Source of the DNA: Candidatus Poribacteria bacterium
GTDB lineage: Bacteria > Poribacteria > WGA-4E > WGA-3G
DNA: 44,185 nucleotides
NCBI GenBank assembly: GCA_003635315.1
Contig: PYJD01000037.1
Location: 1-44,185 of the forward strand
Direction of reading: 5' to 3'
Made by a program: the position numbers and the translations under genes. Every line of letters begins with the position of its first letter. The first letter of the stretch is position 1. The notes below the pieces were generated by a model. The model searched no databases and was not told the origin of the DNA. It saw only the letters and a program-made list of their open reading frames with translations. This document shows, in pieces, positions 25,812 through 37,400 of this stretch.

Positions 25812-25960
25812 AATAGAATGAATTGTGTGGGTCATATTTAGATTGAGTCGAATTTAAGCCATTCTATGGAGATAGTCCACTCGAATCCATTTGATAATAG
25901 GATATGAGATTCATTGTATAGTCATTTTGGTTTGATGCTTCTATCATCTGAATATATAAA

Positions 25961-27202
25961 ATGTATCAGACATTTAGGTCGTTCTCTACCTATGTATTAG
26001 GTATCAGTGCAAATGTATTATCGCAATTTAAGCAGGATAAATGTTTGCATCAAGCAGCCTCACTTTCATTTAACTCCCTTCTCAGTTTCATACCGCTTTC
26101 AGCAGTTGCACTTTTCTTACTAAAAACATTCGGAGTAGTTGAAAATAAAGATTCCCCATTAATTGCTGCGTTGAATGATTTCTTCCCACATTATGGTGCA
26201 GAAGAGATTGTCGCTGGGATATCTGAATTTGCTACTCGAAACCTTACCAGTCTGGGTGTTGGTGGTTTCCTTTTATTCCTCGTAGTATCTGTAATCCTCT
26301 TCATGTCTATTGAAGAACATTTCAATGCAATATGGGGAAGTAGACAACGTCTTCCATTCATAAAAGCTTTTCAAAAATACTCAGTTCTTTGTATGTTGCT
26401 TTTGGTAGGACCATTGGCAATATTCTTTATTTTTTCGACTGTGGATAACAGGTTATTGGCGAACTTTTTTCCATGGTTTCTTATCTATTGTTTGTTCTTT
26501 TTCATGTATACCGCATTACCGAACACCAGCGTCAACTGGAAAGCTGCTCTTTCGGGTGCAATTATAGCAGGTACGCTCTTTCAAATTGCACGGATTGTGT
26601 TTAGTTATTATTTTGAGTTGGTTTACAATAATTATAGTGAAATATATGGAACATTTGCGTTATTAGTGCTATTGGCAATTTGGATTTATGCTACTTGGAA
26701 TGTGATACTATTGGGGGTTGAAGTTACCCACGCAACGCAATATACCGATCATCAGAGTGGTATATATGGAAAACCGATAAATGAAAACAGCGATTATATC
26801 AATGTACCCGGAATAATTTCATTATTTCTTGTTGCTGCTACTCATTTTCATGAAGGTAAAGGGGCATGTTTAGCCTCAGACATTGCTGAAACAACCGGTG
26901 TTCCAGAGACAATCGTACAGAGAGTATTTAAACAATTTAAAAGTTCAGGTTTAATTTATGAAGTAGAAGGGGATACAAAAGGTTATCTACCTGCATGTTC
27001 GTTAAGTGAAATTAGTTTATACTCTATTGTAGAAGTTGTAGATGAAGAACTTACTGAGCATTTTTCGAAGATATTACCAACATCTCCAAGGTTAAGAGAT
27101 ATTTTTAGTGAATTACAACACACTCAATCAGAAGCACTAAAAGAGATAACCGTTAGCTCATTATTTGAACGCAATATTGATGAATCAGCATTAGTAAATT
27201 GA
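25961..27202 (+). CDS. YihY/BrkB family inner-membrane protein
   Basis: The first about 265 residues form the YihY (formerly BrkB) membrane domain with roughly five to six membrane segments. The start is recognisable as QDKCLHQAASLSFNSLLSFIPLSAVALFLL, with a later WLYATWNVILLGVE-type motif (here WIYATWNVILLGVEVTHA). It continues into a cytoplasmic C-terminal domain of about 130 aa that looks like a winged helix (GACLASDIAETTGVPETIVQRVFKQFKSSGLIYEV). Members with this tail are common. The role of the family is unresolved; an RNase BN function proposed in older annotations was withdrawn. It is 413 aa and lies 149 bp downstream of dxs. Confidence 0.88.
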   Translation: MYQTFRSFSTYVLGISANVLSQFKQDKCLHQAASLSFNSLLSFIPLSAVALFLLKTFGVVENKDSPLIAALNDFFPHYGAEEIVAGISEFATRNLTSLGVGGFLLFLVVSVILFMSIEEHFNAIWGSRQRLPFIKAFQKYSVLCMLLLVGPLAIFFIFSTVDNRLLANFFPWFLIYCLFFFMYTALPNTSVNWKAALSGAIIAGTLFQIARIVFSYYFELVYNNYSEIYGTFALLVLLAIWIYATWNVILLGVEVTHATQYTDHQSGIYGKPINENSDYINVPGIISLFLVAATHFHEGKGACLASDIAETTGVPETIVQRVFKQFKSSGLIYEVEGDTKGYLPACSLSEISLYSIVEVVDEELTEHFSKILPTSPRLRDIFSELQHTQSEALKEITVSSLFERNIDESALVN

Positions 27203-27237
27203 ATCGTAGGAGTGTGTTTAATAGGAATGATCAGTAA

Positions 27238-28065
27238 ATGGAAAGGTTAGATGTTCTTATTGTACAGAAAGGCTTGGCAGAAACGCGTCTTCAAGCAAAA
27301 CGACTTGTATTGGCGGGTGCTGTCAAAGTAGATAACAATTCAGACTTAAAACCTGGACAACGTATTTCTCCTGAAGCGAAGATTGAGATTTCCACCCCAC
27401 CTAAATATGTCAGTCGGGGAGGGTTCAAGCTGGAGAAGGCATTACAAGATTTTCAAATTGTTGTAACGGACAAAGTTGCGATTGATGTTGGCGCTTCTAC
27501 GGGTGGTTTTACTGATTGTTTACTTCAACATGAAATATCCTTTGTGTATGCTGTTGATGTAGGTTATGGACAACTTGCGTGGAAGCTTAGAAAAGATCCT
27601 CGTGTAAAAATACTGGACAGGACTAATATTCGCCATATAAAACCAGATTTATTTTCTCATCAACTTGATATCGCCGTGTTTGATGTCTCATTTATTTCTT
27701 TACGCAAAGTAATCCCTGTAGTAATTGAAACGTTAGAGATAACTGAAATAATTGCGCTTGTAAAACCGCAGTTTGAAGCTGGTCGTGTGCATGTAAAAAA
27801 AGGTGGTATTGTTGATGACCCTAATGTACATAAGGAAACCTTGATAGACTTAATTGATTATCTCCAAGAAACCTGTTCTATAAAGACCAAAGGGTTAAGT
27901 TTTTCACCAATCCACCAAGATATAAAGAATATCGAATATCTGTTGTGGGCAAGCAAACCAACTAACACGGAAGCACTCAATAATAATATAGAACAACATT
28001 CAGCATTTATTGTCAATTACATAAATGATGTAGTGGATACTGCCCACAATGTTTTTTATCAATGA
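27238..28065 (+). CDS. TlyA-family rRNA 2'-O-methyltransferase
   Basis: The 275-aa protein has an N-terminal S4 RNA-binding domain (MERLDVLIVQKGLAETRLQAKRLVLAGAVKVDN) and an FtsJ-like methyltransferase domain with the SAM motif AIDVGASTGGFTDCLLQ. Further family segments are VYAVDVGYGQLAWKLR, DVSFISLRKVIP and LVKPQFEAGR. TlyA enzymes methylate cytidine ribose 2'-O in 16S and/or 23S rRNA; some also act as hemolysin-like proteins. It lies 35 bp after yihY and 37 bp before the TamB-like gene. Confidence 0.93.
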   Translation: MERLDVLIVQKGLAETRLQAKRLVLAGAVKVDNNSDLKPGQRISPEAKIEISTPPKYVSRGGFKLEKALQDFQIVVTDKVAIDVGASTGGFTDCLLQHEISFVYAVDVGYGQLAWKLRKDPRVKILDRTNIRHIKPDLFSHQLDIAVFDVSFISLRKVIPVVIETLEITEIIALVKPQFEAGRVHVKKGGIVDDPNVHKETLIDLIDYLQETCSIKTKGLSFSPIHQDIKNIEYLLWASKPTNTEALNNNIEQHSAFIVNYINDVVDTAHNVFYQ

Positions 28066-28102
28066 TTGGACAATAACCTAAATATAAAGCTAAAAATAAA
28101 GA

Positions 28103-31100
28103 ATGACACGAAAAAAGAAAATAATACTTACATTTACTATAAGCTTTCTCCTGATTGGATTCTTTGGATTTCTATTTCTTAGATCAAGTTATTTTTTGGA
28201 TGAATTTCTTAAAGAACCCATAATCCAAGTCATTGAGGATCAAATAGATGGAAAATACGCTGTATATATTGATAGATTGAGTGGAAATATCTTCACTGGC
28301 GTAGAAGCTAAAGAGTTTAGGATAAAGGCAAGAGACATTGATGCTCCACCTGTTCTCAATACAGCAGAAATAGTATTAAATTACGATTTTTTTGGATTAC
28401 TAAGACGGAAATTGATTATCTCAGGCTTGGAAATAAACTATCCAGAATTTAACATACGTCGCGATTCTGAAGGACAGGTCAACATTACACAAGTATTACG
28501 CGAATCATCTAAGGAATCGGATTCAACATTTACTATTAATATTACAGATGTAATAGTCAAAGACGGTCAAATTAATTTCATTGATGAAAAGCAGAATACC
28601 AAGTTTAACCTCCCAGACATAACCTTAAAGGTAGATGGTAAAAAAACGGAATCCGGGCATTTTGGCAGTCTCATCTTTGGCAAGGGAAGTTTTTCTATAG
28701 ATGGAAAAGAGTTGTCAGTAGACACTTTAGGGAAGGAAATGCAATTTAACCTGTTGACAACAGGGGGGAATTTACATGAACATCATCTGAGATTTGGCAA
28801 CTCGGATCTTATATTGAGTGGTGAGTGGAATAATAGTAATAAATGGGAGTTAAATGCAGAGTTGAGTTTTGACGCAGCAGATATTGAGAAATTCCTGATA
28901 GACAAATTTCAATTAAATGGGAATGGGAAGATTTCACTGGAGGTTAACGGAACAAACACAACTCTAAACGGTTCTCTCATTGTAGAAGTTCCGAAATTGT
29001 TAATTGAGAAGAGATTAGATCTGAAGGATTCATCACAGATCAACCCAAAACCGATAGACATTTCAAATGCAATTGTTGATACATCATTAGAATTAAACAA
29101 AGAATCAAAGATTACATTTAATGCGTTAAGTCTACAGATTGCAGAAGGGAATGTATCTGGTTCCGGTAGTTTGACATTTGACAATACATCTGAAGGGAAT
29201 ATAATCGAAAGAATCCAACACTATGTAAAGAATCCAATATCTTATAATTCCAATTGGGATATATCAGATGTTCAGCTCAAATCCCTCCTACCAATTTGGG
29301 TTGAAATCCCACCTTCAGCCCCCCAAATTAAATCAGGGATTGTTTCTGGTTCAGCAAAGATTACTGGTAATACGTATGGGAATTTTGACATAAATGGTAA
29401 TGTCCATCTCTCAGATGCCAGTTTATTGACACGGACTAAGACTATAAAATTACAGGATTCATCTCTAAACTGTATTATCATACCGGAATCTGGGGATTCT
29501 TTTTCAATAATGGTAAATGGGAAGATAGACGGATTTGACGTTGATATTAATGGAAATCTTGAAACCCCATCCGTTGTATTAAGTAATGTAGACTTTGGCA
29601 AACTTTGTGAGATTGCTAATACATTGCCCCTTAAGGGTATTGGTACGGTTACAGCACAAATCAAAGAGGATCGGACTGCTACAGGTCATATTGAAATTCC
29701 AGATGTCTTCTTTGATAACGATTATATTCCAATGGGACGGTTGGCGGGTGATTATCTCTATCAGAATGGTGTTGTGTATTTTGAAAATGCAGCCCTGACA
29801 AAGAATGGTGTGAATGGAGAGACAAAAATTGCAATCGAGGGTCAAGTTGAGTTGGAAGGGAAACTCCCTGTTAATATGAGGATAATTGCTGAAAAGCTTT
29901 TATTAGATGAAGACTATAACAGAATTCTATTTAAGAATAAATACCCAATAATTGGGATCATCACAGGTGAGTTAAATCTCTACAATTCTCTTACACATCT
30001 TGATGGTAGCGGAGAATTTAGGGTGGAATCTGGAGTTGCATGGGAAGTAAAATTAGATCCATTGCAGTTTCAATTGGATATTAAAGATACCTCCTTAACT
30101 ATTGAAGACTTCCAAATCACTACTCGAGGTCAAATAGTAACCCTTAATACACACGTAACTAAGACAGGTGATTTTGATTTTAGTCTTAAGAATAGTAAAG
30201 ACAGACCAATTAGAATGTCTGAGATTGCTGTTGCAGCAAGTATTGAAGATTTTCCATTCGATGGCTTGATGGATGTAGATGTTTCATCATATTATAAAAA
30301 GCCAGATGATTCATCTACAGAAGTTTCAATACATATTACAGATCTCTCATTCAATAAGAACCCTCTCGGAGATGGATATGTTAATGGTAAATTAATAGAA
30401 CCCCTTGAGCAAAGTACTGAACCAGGTTATTTTAAGTTTATAGGTAAAGCACTTGATGAAACGACTCATATTGAAGGTACAGTCAGTATTGGTGCAGACA
30501 ATCCATATGACTTTACAGCCATAAGTAACAAAATCGCTGCCCCACCGATTTTACGTATCTTTAATCCTGCTCTTGAATCCATAACAGGAACTGCAGACAG
30601 CATAGTTAGAATCAAAGGTACAATTGCTGAGTTAGCATCTACTGAACCAGAGGATTCAAATAGACGTGTATATCCTTATGATGTTGATATAGTTATCAAC
30701 AACACTGAACTTCAATATAATTCATTACATTTTTCAAACCCTAAACCTATTCGAATAGAAATTGTGGATGATATTATAACATTCACTGATAGTTCTCTTG
30801 CTGTAGGTAATTCTCGGATACCCTTTCTACAAATCGCTGGCACAATAGATGCTAAAACAGAAGAAATTAACCTCGTATCATCTCATAACCAAGACCTAAC
30901 CCTAAATGCTTTCGTCAAGGAATTAAATCTTCCCATGTCGGGTTTGGCTTATTATGATTTGAAACTGCATGGAACTTTGAGCAATCCTGTTGTTGGTGTT
31001 AGTTGGCGAATCCCCTCTTTAGTTTGGAATACAGATTCTGGAGATATCAGCATTAGTAATGCTAAGGGTGAGTTTGACTATATTAATAATATACTAAATA

Positions 31101-34100
31101 TCCAACCCTTTTCACTGCAGTTATTGAATAATATAGTTAAAGTTGAGGGAAATATTACATTCAATCAAGTGCATTTCGTTAAATCGAAACTATACCTTAC
31201 AGTCATTGGTGACGATATTGCATTATTTAATTTCTCAGATATCGTAAAAAACTCTTTACCTGATGAAGTAGTGAACAGTCTTTCTACGAAAGGCACAACA
31301 TTTTTAAACGGGAATGTTAATGTCCAACTAAATATTAGTGGTCATATAGCAGAACCAATAATTGATATAAGAACACATACAGATGATGACTATCCAATAC
31401 ACATTGGTACATTTGAAAAATCTATCAGAGTTGATGACCTACATGCTGTCGCAAGGATTGGATCAGAGTTAGTGGATATTGTAGATATATTAGTCAAAGG
31501 TCAGATTGGGAAAAGTCACTTTCATATAGATGGAGAGACATCACTATCCAGGATCAATAATAAGGAAATGAAATATAAATTGGGAGTTTCTGCTGAGAAG
31601 TTGGAAATTGCTGATTTTATCAAGTTAATTAATGCAGATTCTTCACGACTAAATGGACAGATTAGTGGAAGTGCTATGATTTCAGGTGATGGATTTAATT
31701 ATGACAATATTTCTGTGACCAGCGAAATTCATGAGCTTACTTTAAATAGCCAGAATATCAAAATAGTCAATAGTATACCTATAGATTTAGCATTAAAAGG
31801 TAGTAACATAACCACAGTAATTCCTATAAAGCTAACTTCTCCTACCCTCAATACTCAAGTTGACATTGGAATTGAGGGGTCAATTTTCACCCCTAAGATA
31901 GATGTTAACTGGCAAGGATCACTTATAAACCTATTACATCAACAATCCAATCTACCGATCCAGTGGAATGGGAACATCCAATATTTGGAGAAACAGATAA
32001 CCATACTCACTGAACTCACTAATAATGGACATTCCCTAAAACTAACCGGATTGATTCCATTCAACCTGAATTTGCAAGAAGTTACAACAGCAGAACGGTT
32101 TATCGATTTACCCATTAATGTTCAATTGGTAGGGAATGAATTACCGCTTACATTCTTCCCAGGTATAGATACAATTTTTTCGGAAGTAGATGGTGTCGCC
32201 GATATTAACTTATCCTTAAATGGTACGACTCGAAGACCTCATTTGGCAGGGAATGTATTCATAGAAGGGAGTAAATTCCAGACAAAATCACTAAATCAAG
32301 TGTTGGATAAAGTAAGATTACAACTTAATGCCCGGGAAGGTCTCATTGAGTTAGTTCAATGTAAATTTGAAATAGGTGATGGAACTTTCGATTTGCGAAA
32401 ATGTGAATTACAACTTGAGGGGTTAATGCCTAAGTATTTACTCGTTGAAGATGTATCATTCAAGAAATATCCTCTGGGTGCAGTTCTACAAAAAGTCCTT
32501 CCACAGGATTCCTTTAAGGAAGTATATGGTGAGGTAACGACATCTATTTCTAAGATGAAGATTTCATTTGATAGTTTTTTTCAACAAGGAGAAGATATTC
32601 CAATTCCGAGAATCGTTAGAAGTGTAAACTTTGATGCTATTACGCGGAAGACAGAAGCAGAATTTACTGTAGATCATATTACAATCGGTTTTATCTCTTT
32701 AGATCGGCAATTTGAATTTACCAATCCAGAAACAGTGCCATTTACTCTTAATACTGGTACATTCAGGTTGAATGGTATACGACTTGAGAATACGATTCAT
32801 GTCAATCCAGACGAAGTAGATACTCCACTTGTGTTGAGTTGTTTTGGTAGACTTAATCTTCAGGGAGAGATTTTCGCGAATCTAAAGATTAGCAATTTCA
32901 ATGTTTCTTCACTTAATTATTTCTTACCTAATGAATTTACAAGGCTCTACAAAATAAATGGAATGTTAACCACAACAGTTAGTATTACAGGTGAATACGC
33001 GGCACCTAATATTCTAATCAGATTAGGAGGAGAAAAACTCGCGATAAATCAAGCAGGTATAGATGAATTTTCTGGTGAGTTTCGTTATGATTCTCACAGC
33101 CAACACTGGACGATTATAGAAGAGAAGACACAAATCCGTATTGGTAATAATAGACTTATTTGTTCAGGGAACGTTCCCTTAACTATATCTCTAATAGAAT
33201 CGAAGGTTGAACCCTCATCAGAACCGATGGATGTAAGAATTAGTTTAATAATGGATGAACTCGGTATATTGCCACTTATGGATCCTCATGTTCAATCTGC
33301 TGTTGGCGAAGGTAATATCACTGCATCAATTACTGGAAGTGTGCATGCATCTGAAATTTCTGGACATGGTGAATTAAACATTGAATCACTATCCATTGAA
33401 CGTTCTCCTATATATTTTGAGAATCTTGAATCTACATTTGAATTCACAGAAAAGGGTATTAGATTTGATGAAATGAAAGGACAACTAAACAGTGGGGATT
33501 TCACAGCAAATGGGGATATAATTACTGATTGGTTTGAAGTTCAGAGTGTAGATATTAGAGGGAGTATGAAAAACTCTATCTTTGTCGAAAATGAAAAATA
33601 CCAGGTTGAGTTAAGTTCTGATAATTTACATTTAACTGGGATGATATCTGACACACAACTAAATGGAGATATAAGAATCCATTCAGGTCAATATAAACAG
33701 AATTGGAATTGGGGTGATGTCCTTGACTCCTTCTCTGCTGGAACAGTAACTGATATAGACCTATTATTTTATGCCCCCTTCGTACGAAACCTAACCTTAA
33801 ATTTGGATGTAGATATTCCTAACAATTTTCATCTGCTATCATCAACTGGAGGATATACAGACATTGAGATTAAGTGTCGAGGACAACTGACTGGGGCAAT
33901 TCAAGCACCTATTTTTACTGGTGATCTTTCCATTCTACGAGGTCAAATAAGTATTGTGACACAGATATTTGAGATACAAGAGGGATCAACAATCAGAAAT
34001 CTAAGTGATAAATCCTTTAATCCAGAGTTAGATATCATACTTAAGACACCGAATCCAATTCGAGGTGTTGTACTTCGGGACGGAAGCACTGCTGATTTAA

Positions 34101-34426
34101 TGATCACCGCAACTGTTACAGGTAAACTTGAGAATGCAAACATTGACAATGCCAAAGTTAGTTTAGGGGCAGAACCGATCAATTCTTCAACGACGGTAAT
34201 ATTTACTGATGCGGATGTTCTTGCGTTGCTTTCACCTGGTAATTCTATCTCAAGGTCTTTTGCGGGTATTACCTTCACAATCTCCTCAGGTTTTGATCCG
34301 AACCAACGGCATATCATCGGTGAATATCCTTTGCCTTTTGGAAATAATATGTCAATAAGAATGGAAGGAGACGAAAAAGGTGAATTCGGAGTCGATTTAC
34401 AGTTGTTGGAGCGTCGTTTCAAATAA
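28103..34426 (+). CDS. Very large TamB/AsmA-like translocation and assembly protein
   Basis: This 2107-aa protein has one N-terminal membrane anchor (residues about 5-27) and then an almost uninterrupted series of beta-strand segments with recurrent patterns such as LNGSLIVEVP, LSGEWNN and ISGHIAEPIIDI, typical of the AsmA/TamB/VPS13-like beta-groove. The C-terminal DUF490/TamB region is recognisable (FTGDLSILRGQISI, SFNPELDIILKT, then SSTTVIFTDADVLALLSPG and a terminal ...LLERRF). Such proteins span the periplasm and move phospholipids to the outer membrane or help barrel assembly. E. coli TamB has about 1260 aa, so this one is unusually long. Its stop overlaps the start of the Omp85 gene by one base, the TamB-TamA arrangement. 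Confidence 0.9.
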   Translation: MTRKKKIILTFTISFLLIGFFGFLFLRSSYFLDEFLKEPIIQVIEDQIDGKYAVYIDRLSGNIFTGVEAKEFRIKARDIDAPPVLNTAEIVLNYDFFGLLRRKLIISGLEINYPEFNIRRDSEGQVNITQVLRESSKESDSTFTINITDVIVKDGQINFIDEKQNTKFNLPDITLKVDGKKTESGHFGSLIFGKGSFSIDGKELSVDTLGKEMQFNLLTTGGNLHEHHLRFGNSDLILSGEWNNSNKWELNAELSFDAADIEKFLIDKFQLNGNGKISLEVNGTNTTLNGSLIVEVPKLLIEKRLDLKDSSQINPKPIDISNAIVDTSLELNKESKITFNALSLQIAEGNVSGSGSLTFDNTSEGNIIERIQHYVKNPISYNSNWDISDVQLKSLLPIWVEIPPSAPQIKSGIVSGSAKITGNTYGNFDINGNVHLSDASLLTRTKTIKLQDSSLNCIIIPESGDSFSIMVNGKIDGFDVDINGNLETPSVVLSNVDFGKLCEIANTLPLKGIGTVTAQIKEDRTATGHIEIPDVFFDNDYIPMGRLAGDYLYQNGVVYFENAALTKNGVNGETKIAIEGQVELEGKLPVNMRIIAEKLLLDEDYNRILFKNKYPIIGIITGELNLYNSLTHLDGSGEFRVESGVAWEVKLDPLQFQLDIKDTSLTIEDFQITTRGQIVTLNTHVTKTGDFDFSLKNSKDRPIRMSEIAVAASIEDFPFDGLMDVDVSSYYKKPDDSSTEVSIHITDLSFNKNPLGDGYVNGKLIEPLEQSTEPGYFKFIGKALDETTHIEGTVSIGADNPYDFTAISNKIAAPPILRIFNPALESITGTADSIVRIKGTIAELASTEPEDSNRRVYPYDVDIVINNTELQYNSLHFSNPKPIRIEIVDDIITFTDSSLAVGNSRIPFLQIAGTIDAKTEEINLVSSHNQDLTLNAFVKELNLPMSGLAYYDLKLHGTLSNPVVGVSWRIPSLVWNTDSGDISISNAKGEFDYINNILNIQPFSLQLLNNIVKVEGNITFNQVHFVKSKLYLTVIGDDIALFNFSDIVKNSLPDEVVNSLSTKGTTFLNGNVNVQLNISGHIAEPIIDIRTHTDDDYPIHIGTFEKSIRVDDLHAVARIGSELVDIVDILVKGQIGKSHFHIDGETSLSRINNKEMKYKLGVSAEKLEIADFIKLINADSSRLNGQISGSAMISGDGFNYDNISVTSEIHELTLNSQNIKIVNSIPIDLALKGSNITTVIPIKLTSPTLNTQVDIGIEGSIFTPKIDVNWQGSLINLLHQQSNLPIQWNGNIQYLEKQITILTELTNNGHSLKLTGLIPFNLNLQEVTTAERFIDLPINVQLVGNELPLTFFPGIDTIFSEVDGVADINLSLNGTTRRPHLAGNVFIEGSKFQTKSLNQVLDKVRLQLNAREGLIELVQCKFEIGDGTFDLRKCELQLEGLMPKYLLVEDVSFKKYPLGAVLQKVLPQDSFKEVYGEVTTSISKMKISFDSFFQQGEDIPIPRIVRSVNFDAITRKTEAEFTVDHITIGFISLDRQFEFTNPETVPFTLNTGTFRLNGIRLENTIHVNPDEVDTPLVLSCFGRLNLQGEIFANLKISNFNVSSLNYFLPNEFTRLYKINGMLTTTVSITGEYAAPNILIRLGGEKLAINQAGIDEFSGEFRYDSHSQHWTIIEEKTQIRIGNNRLICSGNVPLTISLIESKVEPSSEPMDVRISLIMDELGILPLMDPHVQSAVGEGNITASITGSVHASEISGHGELNIESLSIERSPIYFENLESTFEFTEKGIRFDEMKGQLNSGDFTANGDIITDWFEVQSVDIRGSMKNSIFVENEKYQVELSSDNLHLTGMISDTQLNGDIRIHSGQYKQNWNWGDVLDSFSAGTVTDIDLLFYAPFVRNLTLNLDVDIPNNFHLLSSTGGYTDIEIKCRGQLTGAIQAPIFTGDLSILRGQISIVTQIFEIQEGSTIRNLSDKSFNPELDIILKTPNPIRGVVLRDGSTADLMITATVTGKLENANIDNAKVSLGAEPINSSTTVIFTDADVLALLSPGNSISRSFAGITFTISSGFDPNQRHIIGEYPLPFGNNMSIRMEGDEKGEFGVDLQLLERRFK

Positions 34427-37400
34427 TGTGTCTGAACACTAAGGTAAAATCTAATACCAATCTATCTGTTAGGATTTATATTCTTCAAGGATTAATTCTA
34501 TTATTCCATTGTGTTTCTTGTTTGAATTCTTATTCAGTCGAGGAAAAAATAACTACCCTCCCAATAAATCCTACAAAGCTGTTATTACATTCAAAAAATG
34601 TGGTTAGGATTGAATACACTATAGACAACCTACCTGTATCTAACGACCAGATTCTTAACATTTTAAAAGAACATACAGTAATAAAACTTGGTTCACGGTT
34701 TTCTCGTAATGGCATAAAACTGAGTATCAATTCTCTTTATTCTTTAAACCAGTTTTCACAAATTAATGTATACACCAAAGATACACAAGAAGGTGTAGAG
34801 GTACAGTTTGAATTAGAGAATGTTATGCATCTCCAAACGATACGTATCACAGGTGTGGATTCGGATGAGCTAAGAAAAGCAATCCGAGATATAATAAGAT
34901 TGGAACCTGGTGGAATGTATCTACCAACTATTGCTAAGAGAGATGAAAGTTCAATTATGGAAGTGTGTGCGGATAATGGCTACTTTAATTGCAAGGTAGA
35001 GATAATCCCAGATACGGATACGGGTATATTAACCTATCAGATGGACTTGGGTAGTCCAACAATTGTTTCTAAATTCCATATCCAAGGAAACTCGGTTGTG
35101 TTCTCAGAATATCTTAAAGGTATTGCGGGTGAGTTTATTGGGGAACTATACCGTAAATCAGATGTGGATGATGCCATCTTACAAATTCAAGATTTTTATA
35201 AAGAGAAGTACTACCCCAATTGTGATATAGTTGCCGACTTTAACCATCTAACAGGACTATTAACTATCAATATAGTTGAAGGCACCCAGTTGTTACTTGA
35301 ATTTGTTGATGAAAATGGGAAACAGATATTTTTTGATTTTACTATAGGTGATTTTCTGAAACAGATTGGCATCATTTCAGGTGAATCAGAGAAAGATATA
35401 CTTAGAAATCAGATTATAACCTATCTGAATTCTGAAACGCTATGGTCACAAACCGTGAAGTCTCATTTTGAGGCAAAAGGGTATGACAATACAACAGTAG
35501 AATGGGAGAAATTAACAAACTCTCCTCTTCATATTAAATTTACAGTTGCTAAGGGTCAAAGATACATCGTTAAAGACATCATTATTGAAGGGAATTTCGC
35601 TTTTAGTGAACAGGAATTGTTACGAGAAATGGATACCAAACCCTACCATATTGCAACCCAACTTTTTCGTAGACATATATTCACACAGAACGCATTAAAT
35701 GAAGATCTTGAAAGATTACGAATATTGTATCAAAAAGCAGGTTACCCTAAAGCATCTATAAGAATACAACAACTGGACAAACAGAAAATTAAGAATAGGG
35801 AGTTTGGTGAAGTTTCGATCCATCTGATAGTTTTTGAAGATCGCAAAGAGGTTATAAACCGATGTGTTTTTTCCGGTAACAATGTACTTGATACCTCTAT
35901 TCTTCTTAATGCTTTACCGAGCAAACCCCCTCAGCCTAATGCTCCTTTAATACTGAAAAGCTATCAGAACGCTATTCTGAAAGTATACCAGGATCATGGG
36001 TACATGGATGTTGCAATTGTAAATCCACCGAATACACAATATATAGATAAGATGATTACTCCTGTATTTCAAGTTGATGGAAATTTTTCTGAGATGTTAG
36101 ATTCAGGATTAATACCGAATGAAATTAGAGAAGAATTCCAAAAACATCTTCTAACACTATCGGATGATACAGGCATCGCTACCAGTATCGGTGATGAGTG
36201 GAGTATTCAAGATATTAATGGTAACCCTCGTTATACCTTAATACAGGAAGAAGCCGTACTTTCTGTTTTTGAACATGGTGTGGTTCATTTTGAGATTAAT
36301 GAGGGACACCAGATAGGATTTGGTGAGATATTATTTGCTGGAGATACGGGTGTTAGACAATTAGTCCTTAATAGGGAAGTAGCACACCTTCAAGGAACAC
36401 TTTTCACACCAGATAAACTGAGTAAAGCCATTCAAAACCTAAATAGCACAGGTGTCTTTGAACCAGGGATCCGTACCGAACGGAGATTAAAACCTGATAT
36501 TGGAGGGAATACCTATCAAAATATACAATCAGATTCAGAGGGTTTTTTATCTACTCAACCAATGTACCAGGATGTATTAATACGATTACAAAAACGGAAG
36601 CCGGGAGCCTATGGTGCAAGTATTGGATATAGTTCTTCAGACGGTCCAAGAGGAACGATCTCATTAAGTCATGTTAACCTTTTACAACGTAATAATAGGT
36701 TTCGATTACGTGGTAGGTGGGGTACACGAGGTTATCTCTATGATACTACACTCACTGAACCGTGGCTATTAGGAAGAACAAGCGGCAGTCTGCAATTTCT
36801 TGGAAGGCAATTAGAAGAAGATGACGGAGTTAGAGCACTGCAAGGGAGTTTTACGCTCAGTAGAAGATTATATGAATCGCATCGCTTTAATTTTGAATAT
36901 AGTTACAGAGGACTAAAGGATACATCAGAAACGACATCAGGTATAAATCCGTCAACTACAGTTAGTAGTTTACGTTTTCTCTGGAGACAGGATAATCGGA
37001 TGCCACCAATTAATCCTAAGTCAGGTATGTTGAATGAAGTAACTGTTGAATATGCGGGAGGTTTTCTGGGAGGTAAAAGTAGTTTTATCAAGACGATCGC
37101 TGACTTTCGTTACCATCGTTTGTTAAACGACCGTGGTTTTGTACTTGCTCCTGCTATGCGATTTGGCATCACCACAGGTCTACAAGAGGAAGATCAAGAT
37201 TCAGAATTAATCTCATTTGAACGGTTTTGGGCAGGTGGTAGTACCACTGTACGCGGCTATGAGGAGCGGGGACTTGGACCAGTGGATAGTACTGGAAAAC
37301 ACCGTGGAAATATACAGTTTATTTTTAATACTGAGTTGCGTTTTCCTATATTTGCACCATTTGATGGTGTTTTATTTTTTGATTCTGGAAATGTGTGGGA

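Noticed and set aside
29272..29664. 130-aa minus-strand frame inside the TamB-like gene
   Set aside because: Antisense shadow of a clearly coding frame; composition is not protein-like.
33943..34422. 159-aa minus-strand frame inside the TamB-like gene
   Set aside because: It lies antisense to the conserved C-terminal TamB domain and has no promoter or recognisable protein features.
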